The translations under genes and the position numbers were made by a program. The notes beneath the pieces were generated by a model, which saw only the letters and a program-made list of their open reading frames with translations, did no database searches and was not told the origin of the DNA. A stretch of DNA of 64,000 bases from Cytobacillus oceanisediminis. GTDB taxonomy: Bacteria > Bacillota > Bacilli > Bacillales > Cytobacillaceae. The DNA lies in NCBI RefSeq assembly GCF_007830235.1, contig NZ_VLKI01000007.1, positions 87,645 through 151,644 on the forward strand. Reading direction: 5' to 3'. Below, piece by piece: positions 35,718 to 43,726 of this stretch; the first letter of the stretch is position 1; each line of letters begins with the position of its first letter.

Positions 35718-37421
35718 TTAGCGTTTATCGGGATTAGAAACCAAAAAGTCAAAATCACATCCCTTATCAGCTTGAAGAACGTGCTTTTGGTACAGAGAGG
35801 TATAGCCTCTTTCAAAATATGAAGGCGGTTTCCATTCCATACGCCGCTTTTTCAGCTCTTTATCTGTAACATGGAGCTGAAGGACCCGTTCCTCTACATT
35901 AAGTTCAATTATATCACCTGTTTTAACAAGGCCGATAGGACCCCCTGCAGCAGCTTCTGGTGCAGCATGAAGTATGACCGTACCAAAGGCAGTGCCGCTC
36001 ATCCTGGCATCGGAAATTCGAATCATATCACGTACTCCCTGTTTCAAAAGCTTTTGGGGAATCGGCAGCATCCCTGCTTCTGGCATGCCTGGACCGCCAA
36101 TCGGTCCTGCATTTTGCAGCACCATTATATCGTCCGGTGAGATATCAAGCTCCGGATCATCGATTCTTTCCTCAAGATCTTTTAATGAAGTAAAAACAAC
36201 AGCCCGTCCTTTGTGTTTTAATAACTCCTTAGATGCGGCCTTCGGTTTTATGACAGCTCCATTCGGTGCAAGATTGCCTTTTAATACGGCTATGCCTCCT
36301 TCCTGATGCAATGGTTTTTCAAAACGTGTAATAATTTCTCTGTATGTATCAGAGCATCTGACATCCTTTAAGTTTTCACGAAGGCTTTTTCCTGTGACCG
36401 TCAATTCCTCTGTATACAGCAAAGATTCAAGCTCCTTCAGTACCACAGGAGCACCGCCTGCTTTAAAGAAGTCCTCCATCTGAAACTTGCCAGCAGGGCG
36501 CAAATTGGCGATAAATGGTGTGGTTCTGCTTAGTTCATCAAATAGATCCAGCGGCAGTTCGATATTCAAACGACCTGCAATGGCTGTCAGATGTATGACG
36601 GCATTTGTTGATCCTCCTACAGCCATTAACATTCGTATGGCATTTTCAAGTGATTTCCTTGTAATGATTTGTGACGGGGTAATATTCTTTTCTACTAATT
36701 CAACAATCTGCTTTCCTGTCTGAACAGCATGTTCAAGCCTGCGATTGTGTGTTGCCGGGATGGCAGCGCCGCCGGGAAGCATCATTCCCATTGCTTCTGC
36801 ACATACCGCCATCGTACTGGCACTGCCCATAACCATACAATGTCCGGCAGTGGGAGCCAACGCCTTATTTATTTCATTAATTTCCTGGTCATTGACTTTT
36901 TCACCGCGGTATTCCTGCCAAAAAAACCTGCAGTCAGAACAGGCTCCCAAAGTCCGGCCTTCATACTCTCCATTATTCATTGGCCCCCCTGTAATAAGGA
37001 TGGAAGGAATGTTGGCACTGGCCGCACCCATCAGCTGAGAGGGTGTTACCTTATCGCATCCGCCTATTAATACAACTCCATCGATAGGCTGGGCACGGAT
37101 CATTTCCTCTGTATCCATGGCTGCAAGATTCCTATAAAGCATGGTTGTTGGACTTGTGTTAATTTCTCCCAGAGATATAGTAGGGAACTCCAATGGGATT
37201 CCGCCAGCCATAAGGACACCATTTTTAATGGCTGTAATTAAAGGTTCAATATGGGAGTGGCAGCGGTTAATTTCACTCTTAGTATTGCAAATGCCGATAA
37301 CAGGTTTGGTAAAATCCTCAGGGGCATAGCCAAGATGCCTGTTAAAGGCTTGTCTAATAAACTGGCTAAACCCCTTATCTCCATATGAGGTCAATTTTTT
37401 TGTTTTATTATCCTCTGTCAT
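35718..37421 (-). CDS. IlvD/Edd-family dehydratase (probable sugar-acid dehydratase)
   Basis: 567 aa, ATG with AAAGGAG. The IlvD/Edd fold is clear: GICNTKSEINRCHSH with the first cluster Cys position, IGGCDKVTPSQLMGA, TLGACSDCRFFW, and APTAGHCMVMGSASTM. The order Asn-Thr...His-Ser-His and GACSDC fits the L-arabinonate/D-xylonate branch rather than true dihydroxyacid dehydratase, which usually has a longer N-terminal part; this is by eye. It is convergent with the FAH gene and divergent from the LarA-like gene, separated from the latter by a repeat and promoter. Likely [2Fe-2S] or [4Fe-4S]-dependent dehydration of a sugar acid. Confidence 0.9.
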   Translation of the reverse strand: MTEDNKTKKLTSYGDKGFSQFIRQAFNRHLGYAPEDFTKPVIGICNTKSEINRCHSHIEPLITAIKNGVLMAGGIPLEFPTISLGEINTSPTTMLYRNLAAMDTEEMIRAQPIDGVVLIGGCDKVTPSQLMGAASANIPSILITGGPMNNGEYEGRTLGACSDCRFFWQEYRGEKVNDQEINEINKALAPTAGHCMVMGSASTMAVCAEAMGMMLPGGAAIPATHNRRLEHAVQTGKQIVELVEKNITPSQIITRKSLENAIRMLMAVGGSTNAVIHLTAIAGRLNIELPLDLFDELSRTTPFIANLRPAGKFQMEDFFKAGGAPVVLKELESLLYTEELTVTGKSLRENLKDVRCSDTYREIITRFEKPLHQEGGIAVLKGNLAPNGAVIKPKAASKELLKHKGRAVVFTSLKDLEERIDDPELDISPDDIMVLQNAGPIGGPGMPEAGMLPIPQKLLKQGVRDMIRISDARMSGTAFGTVILHAAPEAAAGGPIGLVKTGDIIELNVEERVLQLHVTDKELKKRRMEWKPPSYFERGYTSLYQKHVLQADKGCDFDFLVSNPDKR

Positions 37422-37466
37422 GGTCGATTCTCCTTTTCTATAAAAAATTCGCTCCGTTAATCTTGT

Positions 37467-37660
37467 CTGTTGATTTCCGCTTTAGGCGCTCAAGCGTTGC
37501 GCGCCCGGTCCGAAGCTCCACGGCGCATACGCGCCTCCGGTATCTCCCTTTGACACGCTCCTCCCGCTGGACTTTGAATAAGCATCATCGTATAAACACC
37601 TCGCGAAGGAAATGCGAAAGGATTTACGGTGATTTCGCTCCTTCCGCTCAAATCAATAGA
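37467..37660 (-). repeat. GC-rich modular intergenic repeat, copy R5 (long core)
   Basis: Reverse orientation: CTGTTGATTTCCGCTTTAGG at the left to CCGCTCAAATCAATAGAG at the right. The optional module is present but diverged (GACTTTGAATAAGCATC and AGGAAATGCGAAAGG). With the promoter at 37772-37801 it makes up the 420-bp gap between the IlvD/Edd and LarA-like genes; no gene is seen in that gap. Confidence 0.8.
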
Positions 37661-37771
37661 GTGACAGCCAAAATAACCTATTTTTATTGAAGATTATGAA
37701 TATAATTATATTTCATTTTATTAATATTTTCTATAAAATATAATAAATTAATAAAGTTAATCAATAATTTA

Positions 37772-37801
37772 TTGACTTAATTTTCAGAAATATTTTATAC
37801 T
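37772..37801 (+). promoter_or_regulatory. Sigma-A promoter of the LarA-like operon
   Basis: TTGACT (37772-37777) and TATACT (37796-37801) with an 18-bp spacer, 41 bases upstream of the ATG. Only one such strong match is found in this AT-rich region. Confidence 0.6.
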
Positions 37802-37841
37802 ATTGGTATATAATTGACTTTTTTACTATGATTTTTAAAAA

Positions 37842-39128
37842 ATGAAAGGGAGTGAGGAGTTGTTCGAGCTTTATGAAATTGAACAGCAATTTCCAGATGA
37901 TCGACTTACTGATATTAAAGGGAAAATACACAGCGAGTTAAGTAAATATCTCTCGACAGAAAGTTTGCCGAGGAATGCTGAGATAGCGATTACAGCGGGA
38001 AGCAGAGGGATCTCCAATATTGTTCAGATCCTGAAAGAAACAGCAGCTTTTCTAAAGGACAGAGGCTTCAAGCCTTTTCTGGTTCCGGCAATGGGCAGCC
38101 ATGGACGTGCAACAGCGGAAGGCCAGATAGAGGTTCTTAGACATCTCGGCATCACAGAGGAAACGGTTGGCGCAGAAATCCGTTCTTCCATGGAGGTACA
38201 GCTTTTAGGCCACACGCCTAAAGGACAGCCGGTTTACATGGACAAAAACGCCTATCAAGCTGATGGAATCCTGGTTATTAACCGCGTTAAAGCCCATACA
38301 GCTTTTAGAGGCAGAGTGGAGAGCGGCTTGAGTAAAATGGTCACCATTGGACTCGGCAAAATAAAAGGAGCTTCTTTTGTCCACAGCGACGGCGCTTTAA
38401 AAATGGCTGAAAATATTGAAGAGGTATCTTCTTTTGCGCTAAAAAACAGTCCTATTCTGATGGGACTGGCCATTATAGAAAATGGTTATGATGAAACGGC
38501 TGATATAGCAGGTGTAACAGTGGAAAACTGGCATTCCAGGGAAGCGGAGCTTCTCAATTATTCCAAAGCTATGATGCCGAGCCTGCCAGTTGATGAAATT
38601 GATTTACTTCTAGTGGAGGAAATGGGTAAATGCTTTAGCGGTACTGGCATGGACCCCAATATCATAGGAAGATGGCGTATTGACGGTGTACAGGAACCGG
38701 AATTTCCAGCTGTCAGCAAACTGGCTGTTCTGGATCTGGCAGAAAAGTCTTTTGGCAATGCCCAAGGAATTGGACTGGCTGATTTTACGACACAGAGATT
38801 GGTGGACAAAATGGACCGCAAATCTACATATACGAATGCTCTTACGGCAACATATTTAAGGCGTGCCATGCTTCCGATGATATTCGACTCAGAACAGGAA
38901 ACAGTAGAAACAGCCATCTACAGTCTTGGCCCACAGGTCGCCAAAGAAATGATTAAAATTGTCCAAATCCCAAATACGCTTCATTTGAATCGATTATTCG
39001 CGACCTGCCCAGTAATTGAGGAGCTAAAAAAATCAAACCGCAAGTTTACCATAAAAGGATCACATCAGATGGCATTTGACGAGAACGGAGATATTCAAAG
39101 GAAATTGACTGTCCATCAGTATAGCTAA
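37842..39128 (+). CDS. LarA-like (DUF2088) 2-hydroxyacid racemase/epimerase family protein
   Basis: 428 aa; start may instead be the TTG at 37860, which has AAAGGGAG seven bases upstream. The LarA-like signatures are AMGSHGRATAEGQ (variant of the Gly-x-His motif) and VKAHTAFRGRVESGLSKM with the conserved His and Lys, then GLGKIKGA. LarA enzymes carry a nickel-pincer nucleotide on a Lys and racemise lactate; homologues act on malate, phenyllactate or sugar acids. The His-to-Lys spacing differs from that of lactate racemase, so this is a divergent subgroup. Next genes are the UxaA/SuyAB-like pair. Confidence 0.82.
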   Translation: MKGSEELFELYEIEQQFPDDRLTDIKGKIHSELSKYLSTESLPRNAEIAITAGSRGISNIVQILKETAAFLKDRGFKPFLVPAMGSHGRATAEGQIEVLRHLGITEETVGAEIRSSMEVQLLGHTPKGQPVYMDKNAYQADGILVINRVKAHTAFRGRVESGLSKMVTIGLGKIKGASFVHSDGALKMAENIEEVSSFALKNSPILMGLAIIENGYDETADIAGVTVENWHSREAELLNYSKAMMPSLPVDEIDLLLVEEMGKCFSGTGMDPNIIGRWRIDGVQEPEFPAVSKLAVLDLAEKSFGNAQGIGLADFTTQRLVDKMDRKSTYTNALTATYLRRAMLPMIFDSEQETVETAIYSLGPQVAKEMIKIVQIPNTLHLNRLFATCPVIEELKKSNRKFTIKGSHQMAFDENGDIQRKLTVHQYS

Positions 39129-39143
39129 CTAGGAGGGTTAATA

Positions 39144-39443
39144 ATGGAAAACACTATAAATCTTCAGAAAGCTGCTCTTGTGATAGATCGCTCAGATAAT
39201 GTGGCTGTTGCCCTTACTGATCTGAAAAAAGGTGAAGAGTGTATTCTGCGATTTAATGACAGAGAAGAAAAGGTCGTGCTGCTGGAGGACATCCCTTTCG
39301 GCCATAAAGTAGCAATCTCTAATATTGAAAAAGATGAAAGCGTTTTAAAATACGGTGAAGAAATTGGAAAAATGATAGTCCCAGTCCAAAGAGGAGCTTA
39401 CATCCATAATCATAATATGTACTGTGAAAGGGGGCTGAAATAA
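39144..39443 (+). CDS. SAF-domain subunit of UxaA/SuyA-like lyase
   Basis: 99 aa, AGGAGG before the ATG. The small domain (AALVIDRSDNVAVALTDL, then VLLEDIPFGHKVAI, ending GAYIHNHNMYCERG) is the SAF domain at the N-terminus of altronate dehydratase UxaA, or the separate SuyA subunit of sulfolactate sulfo-lyase. Here it is a stand-alone gene overlapping the large subunit by one base (TAATG), so it corresponds to a two-gene form. The HNHN motif and conserved GxxxHNHN at the end are typical of the family. Confidence 0.88.
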   Translation: MENTINLQKAALVIDRSDNVAVALTDLKKGEECILRFNDREEKVVLLEDIPFGHKVAISNIEKDESVLKYGEEIGKMIVPVQRGAYIHNHNMYCERGLK

Positions 39444-40612
39444 TGGCAGATACATTTATGGGATTCCGAAGAAAAAATGGTTCCGTAGGTATTCGGAATC
39501 AAATAGCCATCATTCCATCTGTTTTTTGTTCAGCTAAAGTGGCCGAAAGAATAGCCAACCAAGTCCCGGGGAGCGTCTATTTTCGGCATCCGGTAGGCTG
39601 CAGCCAGGTTGGGGAAGATTTGGAGGTCACAGCCAAAACTTTAATCTCCATTGGAAAAAATCCGAACTTTGCAGGAGTAGTCGTAGTCGGTTTGGGCTGT
39701 GAAAGATTCTCTCCATATGAATTGGCGGATGGAATTGCACCTGCAAATAAAATGCTGGAGACTGTCGTCATTCAGACGGAAGGAGATTCCCTGGCAGCCA
39801 TTCAAAAAGGAAGCAAGATTGCTAGGGAAATGCAGCAGATTGCTTCAAGGCAGGTTCGCGAAGAAGTACCCGTAAGTGAATTAATGATTGGATTAAATTG
39901 CGGAGGTTCGGATATGACATCCGGTTTAATCGCCAACCCTGCTTTAGGAATAGCTTCTGATAAGCTTGTGTCCCAAGGGGGTTCCTCTATCTTAAGTGAA
40001 ATTACCGAGTTAATTGGCACGGAAGAAATATTGGCGAGAAGAGCTGTTAATAAAGAAGTAGCAAATGAAATAAGGGAAACGATTTTTAGGACAGAAGAAA
40101 AGCTGAGAAGGCAGACACAAAACTCAAGCAATAAAGAGAGAACACATTTAATTTCCACAGGGAATTATGCAGGGGGCTTGTCAAGCGTAGTCGAAAAGTC
40201 TCTCGGAAGCATGAAGAAGTCAGGAAATGCTCCTTTTTCAGGTGTTATTCAATATGGACACCAGCCTGATAAAAAAGGTCTGTTTTTACTTGATTCTCCT
40301 GGCCATGACGGGGAGGTATCGACAGGGGAAGTGGCCGCTGGCGCCCAAATAATCCTTTTCCCAACAGGAAGAGGAACGCCAACAGGATTTCCGGGTATCC
40401 CTGTAATAAAAATCACCGGAAACCCGAAGACCTATTCAAAAATGAGAGAAAACATCGATATCAATGCAGGCCAGGTATTAACTGGAGAAAAAACATTCGA
40501 ACAAATGGGAAATGAAATTTATCAGGAAATTTTAGAAGTGGCCTCAGGAAAATATGTAAAATCGGAAGTTCTCGGCCATGATGAGCAATTCTGTGTGACC
40601 CGGCTGCCATAA
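39443..40612 (+). CDS. UxaA/SuyB-like lyase large subunit
   Basis: 389 aa. C-terminal UxaA-type domain: GFRRKNGSVGIRNQIAIIPS, PVGCSQVGEDLE, VGLGCERFSPYEL, GLNCGGSDMTSGL and the end segment FPTGRGTPTGFPGIPVIKI. The residue before the second conserved Cys position in the family (SLG-C in many UxaA proteins) is Ser here (EKSLGSM), which may be a real difference. Family members are altronate/galactarate dehydratases and (2R)-sulfolactate sulfo-lyase. With the LarA-like gene upstream, racemisation followed by elimination of water or sulfite from a 2-hydroxyacid is a plausible two-step path. Confidence 0.88.
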   Translation: MADTFMGFRRKNGSVGIRNQIAIIPSVFCSAKVAERIANQVPGSVYFRHPVGCSQVGEDLEVTAKTLISIGKNPNFAGVVVVGLGCERFSPYELADGIAPANKMLETVVIQTEGDSLAAIQKGSKIAREMQQIASRQVREEVPVSELMIGLNCGGSDMTSGLIANPALGIASDKLVSQGGSSILSEITELIGTEEILARRAVNKEVANEIRETIFRTEEKLRRQTQNSSNKERTHLISTGNYAGGLSSVVEKSLGSMKKSGNAPFSGVIQYGHQPDKKGLFLLDSPGHDGEVSTGEVAAGAQIILFPTGRGTPTGFPGIPVIKITGNPKTYSKMRENIDINAGQVLTGEKTFEQMGNEIYQEILEVASGKYVKSEVLGHDEQFCVTRLP

Positions 40613-40665
40613 AGATCTGGCAGGTAATTCAAGGGTGTGTAAATGCTCATTGTTGATCTTAGCAC

Positions 40666-40861
40666 CCTGTTGAATGGAGCGGAAGGCGCTAATCCCGCGA
40701 AAATGCATTCGCATTTTCTTCGTGCGGTGTTTATTCGAGGATGCTTATTCAAAGTCCTGCGGGAGGAGCGTGTCAAAGGGAGACCCTGCAGGCGCAATAT
40801 GCGCCGAGGTGCGTCGGACCGCCCGCGGAAAGCTTGAGTGCCTGAAGCGAAAATCAACAGG
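40666..40861 (+). repeat. GC-rich modular intergenic repeat, copy R6 (long core)
   Basis: CCTGTTGAATGGAGCGGAAG at the left, GCGAAAATCAACAGG at the right, with the full hairpin module (CGAAAATGCATTCGCATTTTC region). Left flank matches those of R2 and R8. This fills the gap between the UxaA-like gene and the following SDR; short ORFs inside are artefacts of the repeat. Confidence 0.88.
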
Positions 40862-40914
40862 TAAGATTAACAGAGTCTACTACAAATAAAAATTAAAAGG
40901 ATGGTCGGTATAGT

Positions 40915-41700
40915 ATGGAGCTGAATCTAGCAGGAAAAGTAGCATTAGTAGTGGCATCAAGCCAGGGGTTAGGAAAGGCAATCGCATCCGAACTGGCCAA
41001 AGAGGGAACCCATGTGATGCTAACAAGCCGGAATGAAGATAAACTGCAGCAAGTGAAAGAAGAGCTTAATAGCTTGGGTGAAGGCAAAATCTCTTATTTT
41101 TCGTGCGATATTACAAAACCGGATGAAATCCAGGCACTGCTGCAAAAAACAAATCAAGAATTAGGGAAGATTGATATTCTTGTAAATAATGCAGGCGGCC
41201 CTCCAGGGGGAACTTTCGAAAAATTTATTGATGAAGATTGGCAAAATGCATTTGAATTAAATCTATTAAGCTATGTCAGGCTGATTCGGGCTGCCCTTCC
41301 AGATTTAAAGAAAGAGGGCGGACGTATTATTAACATCGCTTCTTCTTCTATTAAAACGCCAATTCCTGGCCTTATTCTATCCAATACCTTCCGATTGGGA
41401 GTGGTTGGGCTGGCCAAAAGCCTCGCAGAAGAACTGGCACCATATAACATCCTCGTAAACACAGTCGCTCCAGGAAGAATTGCGACTGACCGGGTCGCGT
41501 TCCTAGATCAAATGAAAGCAGATAATCAGGGGAAAACCCGAGATGAAATAGAGGAAGCCTCTAAAAAGTCGATTCCTTTAGGGCGTTATGGGAATCCGGA
41601 AGAATTTGCAAAGGTCGTTGCTTTCCTCGCATCTGATGCAAGCTCATTTGTTACCGGAACTTCTCTCTTGGTAGATGGCGGTATGGTAAAAGCAATCTAA
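40915..41700 (+). CDS. SDR-family protein with degenerate catalytic site (copy 3)
   Basis: 261 aa. The cofactor site is altered (ASSQGLGKAIA instead of TGxxxGIG), INNIASSSI holds Ser, but Tyr-x-x-x-Lys is replaced by Leu-Ser-Asn-Thr-Phe-Arg (LSNTFRLG), so Tyr and Lys are lost. This pattern occurs in a known BKR-like SDR subgroup, common in Bacillus, whose function is unclear. VNTVAPGRIATDR and GTSLLVDGG at the end are normal. It opens the operon SDR, crotonase and two acyl-CoA dehydrogenases. Confidence 0.87.
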   Translation: MELNLAGKVALVVASSQGLGKAIASELAKEGTHVMLTSRNEDKLQQVKEELNSLGEGKISYFSCDITKPDEIQALLQKTNQELGKIDILVNNAGGPPGGTFEKFIDEDWQNAFELNLLSYVRLIRAALPDLKKEGGRIINIASSSIKTPIPGLILSNTFRLGVVGLAKSLAEELAPYNILVNTVAPGRIATDRVAFLDQMKADNQGKTRDEIEEASKKSIPLGRYGNPEEFAKVVAFLASDASSFVTGTSLLVDGGMVKAI

Positions 41701-41749
41701 CCATTTGCATATTGAATCATAAACAAGGAATCAAGGAAGTGAAATAAAA

Positions 41750-42523
41750 TTGAGTGTTATTTTTCAGGAAAATGGCGAGACGGCAATCTTGCAGCTATAT
41801 AGGGAGAATGGGTATAACGCACTTGATTCTGAAACGTTCCTGCAGCTGTATGATTCGCTGATCAAGATAAAGGAATCCGATTTTTATAAAACAGTTATTA
41901 TTACAGGTGCCGGATCCAAAGCCTTTACAGCTGGTGCGGATTTAAAAGAGAGGATTAACATGGATTCACAGGAAGTGCAGGATTACCTGGAAAAAGCCAG
42001 GCAAACTTATTTGGAAATTGAAGGCCTTCCCCAACCTGTCATTGCAGCTGTGAATGGATTATGCATAGGCGGGGGGCTTGAAATGTCCCTAGCCTGTGAT
42101 ATAAGAATAGCAGCCTCACATAGTTTATTTAGCCTGCCCGAGGTCAAGATTGGAATAATTCCTGGCGTTGGCGGGACGCAAAGGCTTCTAAGAGCAGTTG
42201 GTGACTTATATGCAAAGGAGCTAATCCTAACCGGCAAAAAGATAAGTGCCGAAAGGGCTTTAAGCATCGGCTTGATCAATGAGACTGTTGGAGATCAGCC
42301 AGTAATGGAAAGGGCCCTGGAATTAGCAGAGGAAATTAATCAGAATGCACCTTTATCAATACGGGAATCAAAGGCGGCAATCAATTTTGGCCGATCAGTG
42401 ACATTGGAAGAGGGACTTTTATATGAAGCTGAAGCATATGGACGAGTGCTGAAAACAGAAGACCGCAATGAAGCACTTGCTGCATTTAAGGAAAAAAGGA
42501 GGCCTGTGTTTAAAGGAAGGTAA
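41750..42523 (+). CDS. Enoyl-CoA hydratase, crotonase family
   Basis: 257 aa from a TTG with AAGGAAGTG about ten bases upstream. Both catalytic Glu residues of the hydratase are visible, in CIGGGLEMSLACD and LFSLPEVKIGIIPG, and the oxyanion hole in TGAGSKAFTAGADL. It is thus a canonical enoyl-CoA hydratase, unlike the crotonase at 22174. It lies between the SDR and the acyl-CoA dehydrogenase pair. Confidence 0.92.
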   Translation: MSVIFQENGETAILQLYRENGYNALDSETFLQLYDSLIKIKESDFYKTVIITGAGSKAFTAGADLKERINMDSQEVQDYLEKARQTYLEIEGLPQPVIAAVNGLCIGGGLEMSLACDIRIAASHSLFSLPEVKIGIIPGVGGTQRLLRAVGDLYAKELILTGKKISAERALSIGLINETVGDQPVMERALELAEEINQNAPLSIRESKAAINFGRSVTLEEGLLYEAEAYGRVLKTEDRNEALAAFKEKRRPVFKGR

Positions 42524-42574
42524 GCATATTTCTGGTTAATATCTTTTGACTCTTGGTATATAGGAGGAATGATT

Positions 42575-43726
42575 TTGAAGGAATTAACTCTGCCCAATAT
42601 TGAATTACCGGAAGAAGCTGAATATTTGCGAAAGGAAATAAGAGAGTTTTTAAATAAGGCAAGTATACAGGGGAGCTTTGAACCAAAGTGTGACACGTGG
42701 CTGGGAGGTTACTCAGCAGAATTCAGCCGTAAAATCGGTCAGCAAGGCTGGCTTGGAATGACCTGGCCTAAAAAATATGGAGGCCATGAACGATCTGCTT
42801 TAGAACGATTTGTGGTAACCGAAGAGCTTCTTGCAGCAGGAGCGCCAGTTGCAGCACATTGGTTTGGGGACCGGCAAACAGGTCCTTTATTGCTGCGCTA
42901 CGGAACCGAAGAGCAAAAACAGCGGTTTCTGCCATTGCTTGCAAAAGGTGAAATCTATTTTGCAATTGGCTTAAGCGAACCTAATTCCGGGTCAGACCTT
43001 GCTTCCGTTTCCACCAGGGCCAAAAAGTCCGGAAATAAATGGATTGTTAATGGAAGCAAAATATGGACCAGTGGAGCCCACCATGCTCATTATATGATTA
43101 CATTAGTCCGTACTGCCCCTTTAGGTGATAAAAAACATGAGGGACTAAGCCAGATCCTGCTGGATCTATCTGCACCAGGGATAACGATCCGCCCGATCCA
43201 CTTAATGACGGGGGAACATCATTTTAATGAAGTCATAATGGAAGACGTTGAGGTTTCGGAGGATATGATAATCGGGGAAGAGGGGGAAGGCTGGAAGCAA
43301 AGCCTGGCAGAGCTTGCGTATGAGAGGAGCGGCCCTGAGCGGTTTATGAGTACATACCCGCTGCTGGAAGAGTTAGTAAGAAGGCTTTCGGATTCTGACA
43401 GCGATTATGCCAAAATTGCCGTTGGACGTCTTGTTGCCAGGTTATGGACACTCCGCAAAATGTCTTTGGGTGTAGCCGGTTTGCTTGAACAGGGAAAATC
43501 ACCGGAAATCGCAGCAGCCCTTGTAAAGGACCTGGGGACAGAATATGAAAATGAAATTATTAAAGTAGCAAGGCTGCTGATTCCAAGCAATCCTTCCGTA
43601 ACAGCAGAATCCAGGTTTGATGCATTATTGGCTCAGGCTATTCTTCATGCCCCAGGCTTTACTCTGCGGGGAGGAACGACAGAAATACTGCGCGGGATCA
43701 TTGCAAGGGGGTTGGGAGTACGATGA
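42575..43726 (+). CDS. Acyl-CoA dehydrogenase, first of a pair
   Basis: 383 aa from the TTG at 42575 (AGGAGG seven bases upstream; ATG at 42569 is too near). Motifs: LGMTWPKKYGGHERS, IGLSEPNSGSDLASV, KIWTSGAHHAHYMI and the C-terminal GFTLRGGTTEILRGIIARGLG. The Glu that usually precedes Gly-Thr is Gly (RGGTTE), as in FadE-like long or cyclic acyl-CoA enzymes. Its stop overlaps the next acyl-CoA dehydrogenase by four bases, the arrangement of heteromeric dehydrogenases for branched, cyclic or steroid-type CoA esters. Confidence 0.9.
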   Translation: MKELTLPNIELPEEAEYLRKEIREFLNKASIQGSFEPKCDTWLGGYSAEFSRKIGQQGWLGMTWPKKYGGHERSALERFVVTEELLAAGAPVAAHWFGDRQTGPLLLRYGTEEQKQRFLPLLAKGEIYFAIGLSEPNSGSDLASVSTRAKKSGNKWIVNGSKIWTSGAHHAHYMITLVRTAPLGDKKHEGLSQILLDLSAPGITIRPIHLMTGEHHFNEVIMEDVEVSEDMIIGEEGEGWKQSLAELAYERSGPERFMSTYPLLEELVRRLSDSDSDYAKIAVGRLVARLWTLRKMSLGVAGLLEQGKSPEIAAALVKDLGTEYENEIIKVARLLIPSNPSVTAESRFDALLAQAILHAPGFTLRGGTTEILRGIIARGLGVR

